Counted from the first letter of the stretch, positions 1 through 6,102 are shown. The stretch: DNA of 6,891 nucleotides from Chloroflexota bacterium (GCA_026390045.1 JAPLGR010000309.1:1-6891); one strand, 5' to 3'. A program made the numbers and translations. Notes: generated from the letters alone by a model not told the origin.

Positions 1-105
1 GATGCCTCCAAGTGGCAGCCACATGGGATCGGAGCACCGCCGCCGGGCGATCAGCCGCCGGCCATCCCGGCGAGCAAGAAGGTCGAGGAGAAGGCAGGCG
101 ACTAG
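1..105 (+). CDS. Partial second KamA-like C-terminus (convergent copy)
   Basis: Reading from base 1 on the plus strand gives 34 codons, starting DASKWQPHGIG and ending KKVEEKAGD, then TAG. This matches the last 34 residues of the aminomutase encoded at 185-1576 on the opposite strand except for Glu to Gln and Arg to Ser. Two further differences are synonymous third-position changes. The rest of the gene would lie left of the window. The catalytic part is not visible, so I cannot say whether a full second gene exists. It could be a real tail-to-tail paralogue, a duplicated fragment, or a fold-back artefact at a contig end. I see the sequence match directly. Its biological reality is uncertain. 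Confidence 0.5.
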   Translation, partial: DASKWQPHGIGAPPPGDQPPAIPASKKVEEKAGD

Positions 106-134
106 GTCGCCGAGCTTCGCGTAGCCATGCCAAC

Positions 135-155
135 GGCGCGGGGGATCCCCGCGCC
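135..155. terminator. Bidirectional intrinsic terminator-like hairpin after kamA
   Basis: A perfect 9-bp GC stem (GGCGCGGGG / CCCCGCGCC) with a 3-base loop lies 30 bases past the kamA stop. A short A-rich flank on one side and TTT on the other extend the pairing to GCCAA/TTGGC with one mismatch. The U-tract is short in both directions, but the stem is very stable. Being symmetric, it could end transcription from kamA (minus strand) and from the convergent copy (plus strand). Confidence 0.7.
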
Positions 156-184
156 TTTGGCTTGGCTACGCGAAGCTCGGCGAC

Positions 185-1576
185 CTAGTCGCCTGCCTTC
201 TCCTCGACCTTCTTACGCGCCGGGATGGCCGGCGGCTCGTCGCCCGGCGGCGGTGCGCCGATCCCATGTGGCTGCCACTTGGAGGCATCGGCGCGCAGCC
301 GGTGCGTTACGCCGCCCCGGCTGTGAACCGCGTCAAATCCTTCGGGCTTGATGACCAGCTGCTCACCATCGAGTAGGCTGGTCAATCCTGCCTGCCCTGG
401 CTCAGGTCGCCGCGACCGGCAGTAGTCGCACGTGGCCGGGTCATGCGGCTTGTACTCGAGAGGCTCCTGGTAAGTGGTGACCAGGCCCTCGAAGTTGCGC
501 AGCACGACGCGCGAGTCGCTCTGGCTCAGCGCGTAGTTGGGCATCAACGGGATCTTGCCCCCGCCTGCTGGCGCGTCGATCACGTACGTGGGCACGGAGA
601 AACCGGACGTGTGACCCCGCAGCCCCTCAATGATCTCGATGCCCTTGGCCACCGGCGTACGGAAGTGCCCGGCACCCTCGACCATGTCGCACTGATACAG
701 GTAGTACGGGCGCACCCTCATCCGCACCAGATCCTGTACCAGCTGACGCTGGATGTGCACGCAGTCGTTCACGCCGGCCAGCAGCACCGACTGATTGCCA
801 AGCGGGATACCGGCCTTGGAAAGACGGTCGCACGCCTCGGCAAGCTCGGAGGTGATCTCGTTGGGGTGGTTCACATGGATGTTCAGCCACAGCGGGTGGT
901 ACTTCTGAAGCATCGCCGTCAGATCGGCGTCGACGCGCATCGGCAGAAAGACCGGGACGCGCGAGCCGATGCGGACAATCTCGATGTGTTCGATCTCGCG
1001 CAGGCGTGCGATCAGCTCCTCCAGCAGCTTGGGAGCCAGGGTCAGTGGGTCTCCTCCCGAGAGCAGCACATCGCGCACTTGAGGCGTCCGGCGCAGGTAG
1101 TCCAGTTGCGCATCGAACTCCGCCCGGGAGAACTGCTCCTTGGGATCGCCGACGATGCGCGAGCGCGTGCAGTAGCGGCAGTAGGAGGCGCATTGGGTCG
1201 TCACCAGCATCAGGGCGCGGTCCGGATAGCGGTGAACCAGCCCGGGCACAGGCGAGTGCGCATCCTCGGACAGCGAATCCTCCATCATGCCGGTGAACGG
1301 AACGAGCTCGGCGTCGGTAGGGATCACCTGTCGACGAACGGGGTCGGCCGGATCGTCGGGGTCGATCAAGGAGACAAAGTACGGAGTGATGTCGACGCGG
1401 AACAGGCCTAGCGAGCTGAGCGCCTTGCGTTCGCCCTCGGTGAGATGCAGAACCCGCTCAAGCTCCTCGACGCTGTTCAGCCGGTGACTGAGCTGCCAGC
1501 GCCACGAGTTCCATTGATCTACGGGGACGTCCCTGTAGGCCGGAGCACGTTTGGATGGGAACACCCTCTTTGCCAT
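185..1576 (-). CDS. kamA: Lysine 2,3-aminomutase (KamA family radical SAM)
   Basis: The 463-residue protein is a PLP-dependent radical SAM enzyme expected to convert L-lysine to L-beta-lysine in the cytoplasm. The [4Fe-4S] motif CxxxCxxC is at Cys129, Cys133 and Cys136. The PLP lysine is Lys341 in APAGGGK. Asp297 (YQCD) and Asp334 (VIDAP) match the clostridial residues Asp293 and Asp330 that bind the lysine side-chain amine, which favours lysine over glutamate as substrate. Cys272, Cys383 and Cys386 fit the structural zinc site. The C-terminal multimerisation region is present, so this is not the shorter EpmB type, and it is about 45 residues longer than clostridial KAM. The ATG at 1576 has GGAGG six bases upstream. 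It follows the ATP-grasp ligase and LysW-like genes on the same strand, but after a 423-bp gap with a hairpin, so it may have its own promoter. Its C-terminal coding end is duplicated in inverted orientation at 1-105. Confidence 0.93.
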   Translation of the reverse strand: MAKRVFPSKRAPAYRDVPVDQWNSWRWQLSHRLNSVEELERVLHLTEGERKALSSLGLFRVDITPYFVSLIDPDDPADPVRRQVIPTDAELVPFTGMMEDSLSEDAHSPVPGLVHRYPDRALMLVTTQCASYCRYCTRSRIVGDPKEQFSRAEFDAQLDYLRRTPQVRDVLLSGGDPLTLAPKLLEELIARLREIEHIEIVRIGSRVPVFLPMRVDADLTAMLQKYHPLWLNIHVNHPNEITSELAEACDRLSKAGIPLGNQSVLLAGVNDCVHIQRQLVQDLVRMRVRPYYLYQCDMVEGAGHFRTPVAKGIEIIEGLRGHTSGFSVPTYVIDAPAGGGKIPLMPNYALSQSDSRVVLRNFEGLVTTYQEPLEYKPHDPATCDYCRSRRPEPGQAGLTSLLDGEQLVIKPEGFDAVHSRGGVTHRLRADASKWQPHGIGAPPPGDEPPAIPARKKVEEKAGD

Positions 1577-1582
1577 GCGCTA

Positions 1583-1587
1583 CCTCC
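1583..1587 (-). promoter_or_regulatory. Ribosome binding site of kamA
   Basis: GGAGG on the minus strand lies six bases before the ATG at 1576. It is a near-ideal Shine-Dalgarno sequence and fixes the start codon. Confidence 0.8.
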
Positions 1588-1623
1588 ATCGCCCCGCAGA
1601 CCGACTGACCCCGGGCGAGCTAA

Positions 1624-1632
1624 AGGATAGCA
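1624..1632 (-). promoter_or_regulatory. Candidate extended -10 promoter element for kamA
   Basis: The minus strand reads TGC followed by TATCCT, matching the extended -10 pattern TGnTATnnT. Transcription would start near 1617, giving a leader of about 40 bases before kamA. No good -35 box is visible at 16 to 18 bases. The hairpin upstream at 1935-1977 makes a separate kamA promoter plausible, but this short motif can occur by chance. Confidence 0.3.
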
Positions 1633-1934
1633 CGGACTACCGGCAAGCGGGTTTCCCTCCGATCAATTCTCGCCTGCGCATCTCCTCGCCCACCCCAGCC
1701 CCGGCTCGGGATCACGGCCCACACAATCCCGCGCGCGAAGGGCTGGCTATGCGCAGCAGATCAAGGACGTGGACAAGTTGCCTGTGAGCGCCTTCGATGA
1801 CACGTTGGGCGGCGCTGGAATCTGACAACGGCCGGGAAGCCGGGCGGGCGCCGAAGGCACACGACATGCCGGGTCCCTGCGATGTGATCGCCTGGATGGA
1901 CCCTGAGTGGTTCGGCCGCATATCGGGAATCACA

Positions 1935-1977
1935 GGGCCGCATGCTTCGGTGCTGCCCGTCCCGAAGCATGCGGCCC
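1935..1977 (-). terminator. Strong 16-bp hairpin downstream of the ATP-grasp ligase gene
   Basis: Bases 1935-1950 and 1962-1977 are a perfect 16-bp inverted repeat around an 11-base loop, beginning 23 bases after the ligase stop codon. The minus-strand 3' flank begins TGTGATTCCC, so there is no true U-tract. It could be a terminator helped by its very stable stem, a partial attenuator that lowers kamA expression, or a 3'-end stabiliser of the ligase message. Confidence 0.65.
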
Positions 1978-1999
1978 GTCCTGCATGCGTTAGGGCGTG

Positions 2000-3199
2000 C
2001 TATTCGTCTGCCAGGCCCCAGGCGATCGGCCCTCGCGGCACCGGTTGCGCCATCGCGTGCGGGCCGACATCAGCGTAGCGCAGCGTCTCGAAAGGCAACG
2101 CGTTGCGCTCGGCCGCCAGATACAAGATCTCGGTGATCAAGTCCTGGTACGGCATGCCCTCCGCCGCCGCAACGATGCACAGGTCACTCACCTTCGGGTT
2201 GAGGCCGGGGAGCGTGTTGATTTCCATCAGGCTGGGCTCGCCCTTCGCGTCCAGGCGCAGGTCCACGCGCGAGACATCGCAAGCGCCGAGAGCCTCGGCC
2301 GCCTTGCGCGTCAGCTCAATGAGACGCAGTCGAAGCGAATTGGGGATGTCCGTCGGGCAGATGTACCCCGGCGCGCCTGGCGCGCCGATGTCGTAGCCCT
2401 TGGCGTCATGTCCGTACACGCCGGGTGAGACGCTGATGCCCGAGTCGATCTCCATGACGGGGAAGTAGTGATAGCCGTCGTTGTCGTACAGCCACGGCCG
2501 GCGACGGCGCGCCGGGAAGCCCGGGTTGCCGATAAATCCGACAGTGAACTCGCGCCCGGGGAGGTACTCCTCCACCAGCGCCGGCTGCTTGTAGGCCTCC
2601 ACCATCCATGCAACGCGTTCGGTCAGCGCCTGCCGCGTGCGGACGATGGCCCCCATGTCGATGCCCATCCCCGTGCCTTCGCGCACCGGCTTGACGAACA
2701 ACGGATAGGTCATTCCCGTGTCGTCGACCTCGGCCGCCGAACGCGCCTCAAAGAAGCGCGGCGTCGGCAGGCCGCTCTGTTGCCAGATTCGCTTGGTATG
2801 GGTCTTGTCGAGCGAGACGGCATTCGCCAGGACCCGCGAGGCGGTGTAGGGGACGCCAAGCAGTTCGCACAGCGCGGGCGCCTGCGCTTCGCGGCCGTCA
2901 CCGCCAAGGCCTTCGGCGATGTTGAAGACGATATGCGGCCGCAGGTTGAGCAGCGCCTCAGGCAGGGTCTGATCGGCGCGGCAGAAGGTCACCCAGTGAC
3001 CGTCGTCCTCCATCGCCCCGGCGATCGACTCGATCGTCTCGCGCTTGTCGAACTCAGCTCCGGCATCGGATGGCGCATCCGGGCCCCAGTCGATCTCGTC
3101 CCTCATGTTCGCCACCAAGGCAATGCGCCATGGCGGCCGAAGGCGGCTGGGACTCGGAGGCTTCTTGTTGTGTGCTCGCGTGCTCTCGTACGTTCTCAT
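2000..3199 (-). CDS. ATP-grasp ligase, D-alanine-D-alanine ligase family
   Basis: This 399-residue ATP-grasp enzyme would join two amino-acid-type substrates through an acyl phosphate. The Ddl-type N-terminal domain spans about residues 25-130 (VFNIAEGLGGDGREAQAPAL). The ATP-binding segment KPVREGTGMGI has Lys170, followed by EEYLPGREFTVG (210-221). The Mg-binding end of the active site is RVDLRL (Asp313) and MEINTLPGLNP (Glu326, Asn328). A 24-residue basic, Pro-rich N-terminus precedes the fold, and an extra segment lies around 225-285. The start at 3199 has AAAGAGG eight bases upstream. No mur or other cell-wall gene is near. It lies between a LysW-like gene and kamA, so its substrate need not be D-alanine. 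In LysW systems the ligase LysX is RimK-like, so this would be a different ATP-grasp branch in that role. The fold assignment is firm and the substrate is unknown. Confidence 0.88.
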   Translation of the reverse strand: MRTYESTRAHNKKPPSPSRLRPPWRIALVANMRDEIDWGPDAPSDAGAEFDKRETIESIAGAMEDDGHWVTFCRADQTLPEALLNLRPHIVFNIAEGLGGDGREAQAPALCELLGVPYTASRVLANAVSLDKTHTKRIWQQSGLPTPRFFEARSAAEVDDTGMTYPLFVKPVREGTGMGIDMGAIVRTRQALTERVAWMVEAYKQPALVEEYLPGREFTVGFIGNPGFPARRRRPWLYDNDGYHYFPVMEIDSGISVSPGVYGHDAKGYDIGAPGAPGYICPTDIPNSLRLRLIELTRKAAEALGACDVSRVDLRLDAKGEPSLMEINTLPGLNPKVSDLCIVAAAEGMPYQDLITEILYLAAERNALPFETLRYADVGPHAMAQPVPRGPIAWGLADE

Positions 3200-3207
3200 C
3201 GGATCAA

Positions 3208-3214
3208 CCTCTTT
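3208..3214 (-). promoter_or_regulatory. Ribosome binding site of the ATP-grasp gene
   Basis: AAAGAGG on the minus strand, eight bases before the ATG at 3199, supports the long N-terminus with its basic Pro-rich leader. Confidence 0.7.
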
Positions 3215-3328
3215 CTCGTTTCAGTGTGGGTTTCGATTCACAAAGAGAGAGCCATTCCGCTTCCGCAGATGGCCCTCCACGGAAACGCTGCGGTCCTCAG
3301 CAGCGCGATGTCAGCGGCGGATTGCATC

Positions 3329-3526
3329 TCAGGCTACGGACTCCTCCAGACCACTCGGTTTTTGCAGCGGCTCGTCGAACGCCCAATCCAGCTCGACGGG
3401 CCGGAGGTTGACCACCTCGAGCGCCGCCCGGCAAGAAGCGCATTCGGTTCGCTGCCCCAGCTTCGGCGCAGCCTCGAAACGCACCTCAGAATGACATTCC
3501 GGGCAAACAGCTTGTTGCACTTGCAT
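3329..3526 (-). CDS. LysW-like zinc-ribbon amino-group carrier protein
   Basis: The predicted protein has 65 residues. It resembles LysW, the small acidic carrier that holds alpha-aminoadipate or glutamate during lysine or arginine synthesis in Thermus and archaea. Visible features are CPEC (Cys8, Cys11) and CASC (Cys29, Cys32), a likely zinc ribbon. They are followed by LysW-type ALEVVNLRPVELDW, with Asp47-Trp48 at the place of the EDW of the canonical EDWGE end. The protein then continues 17 residues to end in ESVA, so the terminal Glu used for attachment in LysW is absent. Thermus LysW is about 54 residues. The ATG at 3526 lacks a close ribosome binding site (GGAGG is 19 bases away), so the start is less certain, but a TAG 30 bases upstream limits alternatives. 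It is followed after 129 bases by the ligase gene. A plain zinc-ribbon protein is the alternative. Confidence 0.75.
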   Translation of the reverse strand: MQVQQAVCPECHSEVRFEAAPKLGQRTECASCRAALEVVNLRPVELDWAFDEPLQKPSGLEESVA

Positions 3527-3602
3527 CGTTGCGGCGATGGGCCGCCCTCCGTTCTACCAGGACAAACCTTATCGCCATCCTGCGCAAATGCCGTGGGCTG
3601 AT

Positions 3603-3621
3603 CGTTCAAAGCGCGTTCAAA
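3603..3621. promoter_or_regulatory. Tandem 8-bp direct repeat, possible operator upstream of the LysW-like gene
   Basis: CGTTCAAA occurs at 3603-3610 and 3614-3621, an 11-bp period. OmpR/PhoB-family regulators typically bind direct repeats about one helical turn apart, and such a regulator is encoded immediately upstream (3791-4477). The site lies 77 bases before the start of the LysW-like gene. The link is inference. I find no clear -35/-10 pair beside it. Confidence 0.35.
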
Positions 3622-3790
3622 ACACCATCCAACCGTATCATCTTTGTACAACCCTTGGCGGGAAGGCAGAGGCAACTGGATACGGCTGGCGGTCATGGTG
3701 GTTCGCCCGCCCTGCATCCGGCTGCGCTGCTCCCGCGGAGCTGAGCGGTCGGGCGTTCATGATGAGGGCCAACAATGGGCGGCTGAGGGA

Positions 3791-4477
3791 CTACTGTGGT
3801 TCGAGGCTGAAGCGATACCCGATGCCGGAGATGGTCTCAATGAAGAGCGGCTTGTCGGGGTCTGGCTCGATCTTGTGGCGAAGGCGCGAGACGAGGCCAC
3901 GCAAGAGGTCTCGGTCCCCTTCCCCCGAGTAACCCCACACGCGCTCGACGATCACTTCGGTCGGGACGACCTGATTGCGGTTGGTCATCAGGACATACAG
4001 CAGGCGGAACTCAAGCTGAGTGAGGCGGCACGGATCGCGGCCGGCAACCGCAACCGTGCGCGTCGCCGGATCGAGCGAGATCTCCTTCAGATCAAGTGGC
4101 GGCAGCATGAAGGCCGGGACGGCGCCACTGCGGCGCAGCATCACACGCGCGTACTCGGCGATCAACCGCGGCGCTGCCGGCCGGGCGAGGACCAGGTCGG
4201 CGCCGGCGCGCAGGAGCTCGAGCGATTGCTCCTCGGAAGGAGGCTCGCACACGACGATGATCGGGACCTCGGTGACAGCACGGATTGCGTTGACCTGTTC
4301 CAGGGCAGGTTGCGCAGCGTCGTGTGCCAGGAGGATCAGATCTGCGGGCAGCTCCGACCAGTTGGTGAGGATGCGCGTCAGGTCAGTGCCGGGCGAGACC
4401 GCCAAGCCGGCGTGACGCAACACGAACGTCAACACCTCGCGTTCGTCAGAGTCGCCAGCAATCAGGAAGGCTTGCAT
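3791..4477 (-). CDS. OmpR/PhoB-family regulator with degenerate receiver domain
   Basis: The protein has 228 residues. Residues 1-115 follow the receiver fold: an acidic start at Asp9/Asp11 and a beta-3 strand at ADLILL. The expected phospho-acceptor Asp is Ala51, the conserved Thr/Ser is Cys77 and the conserved Lys is Arg99 (in ARPAAP). Residues about 128-226 form an OmpR-type winged helix (LTQLEFRLLYVL, then the recognition-helix region LVSRLRHKI and the wing TISGIGYRF). It should therefore bind DNA but is unlikely to be controlled by ordinary aspartate phosphorylation. No histidine kinase is adjacent. The start at 4477 has GAGG ten bases upstream, and a candidate extended -10 lies at 4501-4509. 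It sits 54 bases after the membrane-protein gene and 264 bases before the LysW-like gene. Its targets are unknown. Confidence 0.88.
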   Translation of the reverse strand: MQAFLIAGDSDEREVLTFVLRHAGLAVSPGTDLTRILTNWSELPADLILLAHDAAQPALEQVNAIRAVTEVPIIVVCEPPSEEQSLELLRAGADLVLARPAAPRLIAEYARVMLRRSGAVPAFMLPPLDLKEISLDPATRTVAVAGRDPCRLTQLEFRLLYVLMTNRNQVVPTEVIVERVWGYSGEGDRDLLRGLVSRLRHKIEPDPDKPLFIETISGIGYRFSLEPQ

Positions 4478-4500
4478 GCGCGGTCAACCTCGACTTCCCC

Positions 4501-4509
4501 AGCATACCA
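4501..4509 (-). promoter_or_regulatory. Candidate extended -10 promoter element for the regulator gene
   Basis: The minus strand reads TGG then TATGCT, an extended -10 pattern. TTCAAG, a weak -35 match, lies 16 bases further upstream. Initiation would fall near 4494, just before the GAGG at 4488-4491. This would let the regulator be transcribed apart from the membrane-protein gene 54 bases upstream. Confidence 0.35.
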
Positions 4510-4531
4510 CCGGCCACGATGCCTTGAAGGC

Positions 4532-4981
4532 CTAGGCACTGATGCTCGGGGACCGAGGTGTCTTGAAGAGGTCACGCAGCAGCAGCACGCCGCCAACCCC
4601 AATCAGAATGAGAGCCAGCGGGTACAGGGCGTACAACGCGAGGACGAGAGCCCACCAGACGCCGGCCGGCTCGGTCTCGCCCGATGCCAGCCCGGTCACT
4701 TCGGCAAGCGCCACGCTGCCAATCAGGCCGGCAATGGCGATCCCGATCCCCCAGCCGATGAGCTTGCGTCGCGAACGCGCCCGCAGCGCCGCCCACAGGA
4801 GGAGACAGGCACCGATGGCAACTATCGGGAAGAGCTCCGCCGGCATCAGGTAATCAACCTGGAACATGCGCGCCCTGGCATATCGAGCGAAGGCAAGCAG
4901 GAAAGGCAGCACGAGCGGGATCCAGATCAGCACCGTTCCGGCAATGGCGAGGCCCTTTGTGAGGCCGTCTCTCTTCTGCAT
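4532..4981 (-). CDS. Four-helix membrane protein of unknown function
   Basis: I do not recognise a named family. From the ATG at 4981 the product is 149 residues with four hydrophobic stretches, at about residues 10-32, 49-67, 74-97 and 107-135. They are separated by a basic loop (RARSRRK, 67-73) and an acidic Gly-rich loop (around 98-107). A charged tail follows. The frame stays open back to 5068, but the upstream 29 residues look non-protein-like (MSCGCGIIEASRI). AGAGG nine bases before 4981 supports the shorter start. It lies between the ROK kinase and the regulator on the same strand. A sensing partner for the kinase-less regulator is conceivable but only a guess from position. Confidence 0.72.
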   Translation of the reverse strand: MQKRDGLTKGLAIAGTVLIWIPLVLPFLLAFARYARARMFQVDYLMPAELFPIVAIGACLLLWAALRARSRRKLIGWGIGIAIAGLIGSVALAEVTGLASGETEPAGVWWALVLALYALYPLALILIGVGGVLLLRDLFKTPRSPSISA

Positions 4982-4990
4982 GTGTTGGAA

Positions 4991-4995
4991 CCTCT
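4991..4995 (-). promoter_or_regulatory. Ribosome binding site that decides the membrane-protein start
   Basis: AGAGG on the minus strand lies nine bases before the ATG at 4981. The upstream in-frame start at 5068 was dropped because of this site and the poor sequence of the extension. Confidence 0.6.
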
Positions 4996-5005
4996 GTGTG
5001 ATCGG

Positions 5006-5018
5006 CGCGTTCAACGCG
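5006..5018. promoter_or_regulatory. 13-bp palindrome upstream of the membrane-protein gene
   Basis: CGCGTT-C-AACGCG is a perfect 6-bp inverted repeat around one base, too tight to be an RNA hairpin and so more like a protein-binding site. Bases 5005-5014 share a 10-bp identical word with 3611-3620 in the direct-repeat site upstream of the LysW-like gene. It lies 24 bases before the start codon. This may be chance. Confidence 0.25.
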
Positions 5019-5188
5019 AGTTCTCTAGTGATCCTGCTCGCCTCAATGATACCGCACCCGCAGGACAACTGCCCATCCCGAAGGGCCAGGCGGACACGCC
5101 GTGTCGGTATTGCGTCGCCGGGGCAGACCCTCCAGGAACGGGTCCGGGACGTGCGCGAGCGGCCAGACGCAAGTGAATGCCGCCGGGG

Positions 5189-6094
5189 TCACCTTGGGCC
5201 CTGCTCCGCCGAACACGCCAAGGCCAATGCCCCCTTGATGCCGGCCTGGTCTCCCAGGCCCGGATGCACGATGTAGTCATCGAATCCCCGCAGGATCGCC
5301 TCGGCCTGCACATAGCCGTTGAGGAGCGAGACCACATCTGCCCGGATCATGGGCAACAAGTGATTCTGCTTCATGACACCACCGCCGAGGATGATCCGCT
5401 GGGGCGACAGTGTACAGATGATGGTCGTCAGCCCAAGAGCCAGGTAGTGTGCTTCGAGGCGCCACGCGGGATGGTCTTGCGACAGTAACTCCGGTCGCTC
5501 ATGCCAGCGCGTCTCCATCGCCGGCCCGGAGGCCAAGCCTTCAAGGCAATTGCCGTGAAAGGGACAACAGCCCGGGAAGGGATCCATGGCTCGATCGTGT
5601 GGGACAAGGATGTGACCCATCTCCGGATGGACGAGACCGTGGACGGGGCGACCATTGAGCAAGCCACCGCCGCCAATGCCGGTGCCGATCGTCATGTAGA
5701 CAACGGAGTCGAGCCCTTTCGCTGAACCCCAGCGCCATTCAGCCAACGCGGCGGCATTCACATCGGTGTCGATGGCAACAGGGACGTTCATCGCCCGGGC
5801 CATGGAGCCGAGTAGATCGGTATCGGCCCATCCGGGTTTCGGCGTGGACGTGATGTGCCCGTAGAAGGGCGATCGTGGGTTGAGGTCCAACGGACCGAAG
5901 GCGGCAATGCCAAGGGCAGCCGCTTCGCCGAAGGTAGCTTGCTGCTCCTGGAAGAAGCGGAGTGCCTTCTCAGTCGTCTCAGCCGGCGAGGTCGTGGGGA
6001 TGCGCGCCTGCACTCGGAGCTCGCCGTCGTCTGTCCCCAAGGCACAGAGGAACTTGGTCCCGCCGGCTTCTAGAGCTGCCAGGAGCTTGGTCAT
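5189..6094 (-). CDS. ROK-family sugar kinase, probable fructokinase
   Basis: From the ATG at 6094 the protein has 301 residues, the usual size for Bacillus YdhR/GmuE-type ROK fructokinases, which it matches along its length. Motifs: the ATP phosphate loop LEAGGTKFLCALG (8-20), DTDVNAAALAE (109-119) with the likely catalytic base Asp111, GTGIGGGG (137-144), zinc-site HPEMGH (156-161) with Cys176, Cys177 and Cys183, EGLASGPA (185-192) and ILGGGVM (235-241). It should phosphorylate fructose, or mannose, in the cytoplasm with ATP. An upstream in-frame Met at 6160 would add 22 residues not seen in the family. AGGGGA eight bases before 6094 supports the shorter start. No transporter or other sugar gene is nearby. 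The family is certain and the exact sugar is inferred. Confidence 0.92.
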   Translation of the reverse strand: MTKLLAALEAGGTKFLCALGTDDGELRVQARIPTTSPAETTEKALRFFQEQQATFGEAAALGIAAFGPLDLNPRSPFYGHITSTPKPGWADTDLLGSMARAMNVPVAIDTDVNAAALAEWRWGSAKGLDSVVYMTIGTGIGGGGLLNGRPVHGLVHPEMGHILVPHDRAMDPFPGCCPFHGNCLEGLASGPAMETRWHERPELLSQDHPAWRLEAHYLALGLTTIICTLSPQRIILGGGVMKQNHLLPMIRADVVSLLNGYVQAEAILRGFDDYIVHPGLGDQAGIKGALALACSAEQGPR

Positions 6095-6102
6095 CGGCAA
6101 GG

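Larger units (their letters stand above)
1..289. repeat. Large near-perfect inverted repeat (palindrome), axis at base 145
   Basis: Each base i from 1 to 144 pairs with base 290 minus i. By hand I count 7 mismatches in 144 pairs and no indels, about 95% identity. The arms contain the last 34 codons of kamA, its stop codon, a 22-bp perfectly repeated intergenic segment (106-127 and 163-184) and the terminator hairpin at the axis. The repeat reaches the left edge of the window, so its full length is unknown. The lack of indels and the clustering of substitutions in two codon pairs suggest two diverged copies rather than random sequence error. Confidence 0.9.
1577..1999. other. 423-bp gap between ligase and kamA, no convincing gene
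   Basis: The gap holds the kamA ribosome binding site, a candidate extended -10 element (1624-1632) and a 16-bp hairpin (1935-1977). Short open frames occur on both strands (for example 1712-1933 minus and 1748-1810 plus). None has a ribosome binding site together with recognisable protein features. I see no RNA gene. Most of 1640-1930 is unexplained. Confidence 0.6.

Noticed and set aside
443..1411. A 322-codon open frame on the plus strand
   Set aside because: It is antisense to kamA, in the region of its catalytic motifs, with no recognisable domain.
1748..1810. A plus-strand stretch reading YAQQIKDVDKLPVSAFDDTL before a stop
   Set aside because: It looks slightly protein-like and could be the end of a decayed gene, but the frame upstream is not protein-like and has no start. 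It is too short to call.
1712..1933. A 73-codon minus-strand frame in the gap before kamA
   Set aside because: It has no ribosome binding site or family resemblance, and overlaps other equally weak frames.
2468..3601. A 377-codon open frame on the plus strand
   Set aside because: It is antisense to the ATP-grasp and LysW-like genes, with low-complexity shadow composition.
5041..5060. TATCAT as a -10 box upstream of the membrane-protein gene
   Set aside because: The nearest TTG-type -35 (TTGTCC) is only 11 bases away and there is no extended -10 TG, so I did not call a promoter.
4982..5068. N-terminal extension of the membrane protein to 5068
   Set aside because: The added residues are not protein-like and have no ribosome binding site support. 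AGAGG before 4981 fits better.
5093..5105. GACAC-GCC-GTGTC inverted repeat after the ROK gene
   Set aside because: The 5-bp stem has no U-tract and lies more than 80 bases from the stop codon, so it is too weak for a terminator.
3644..5176. A 510-codon open frame on the plus strand
   Set aside because: It runs antisense to the winged-helix regulator and the membrane-protein gene, whose motifs and ribosome binding sites are clear. Its composition (very rich in Arg, Gly, Gln and His, with no motif) is that of a high-GC shadow frame.
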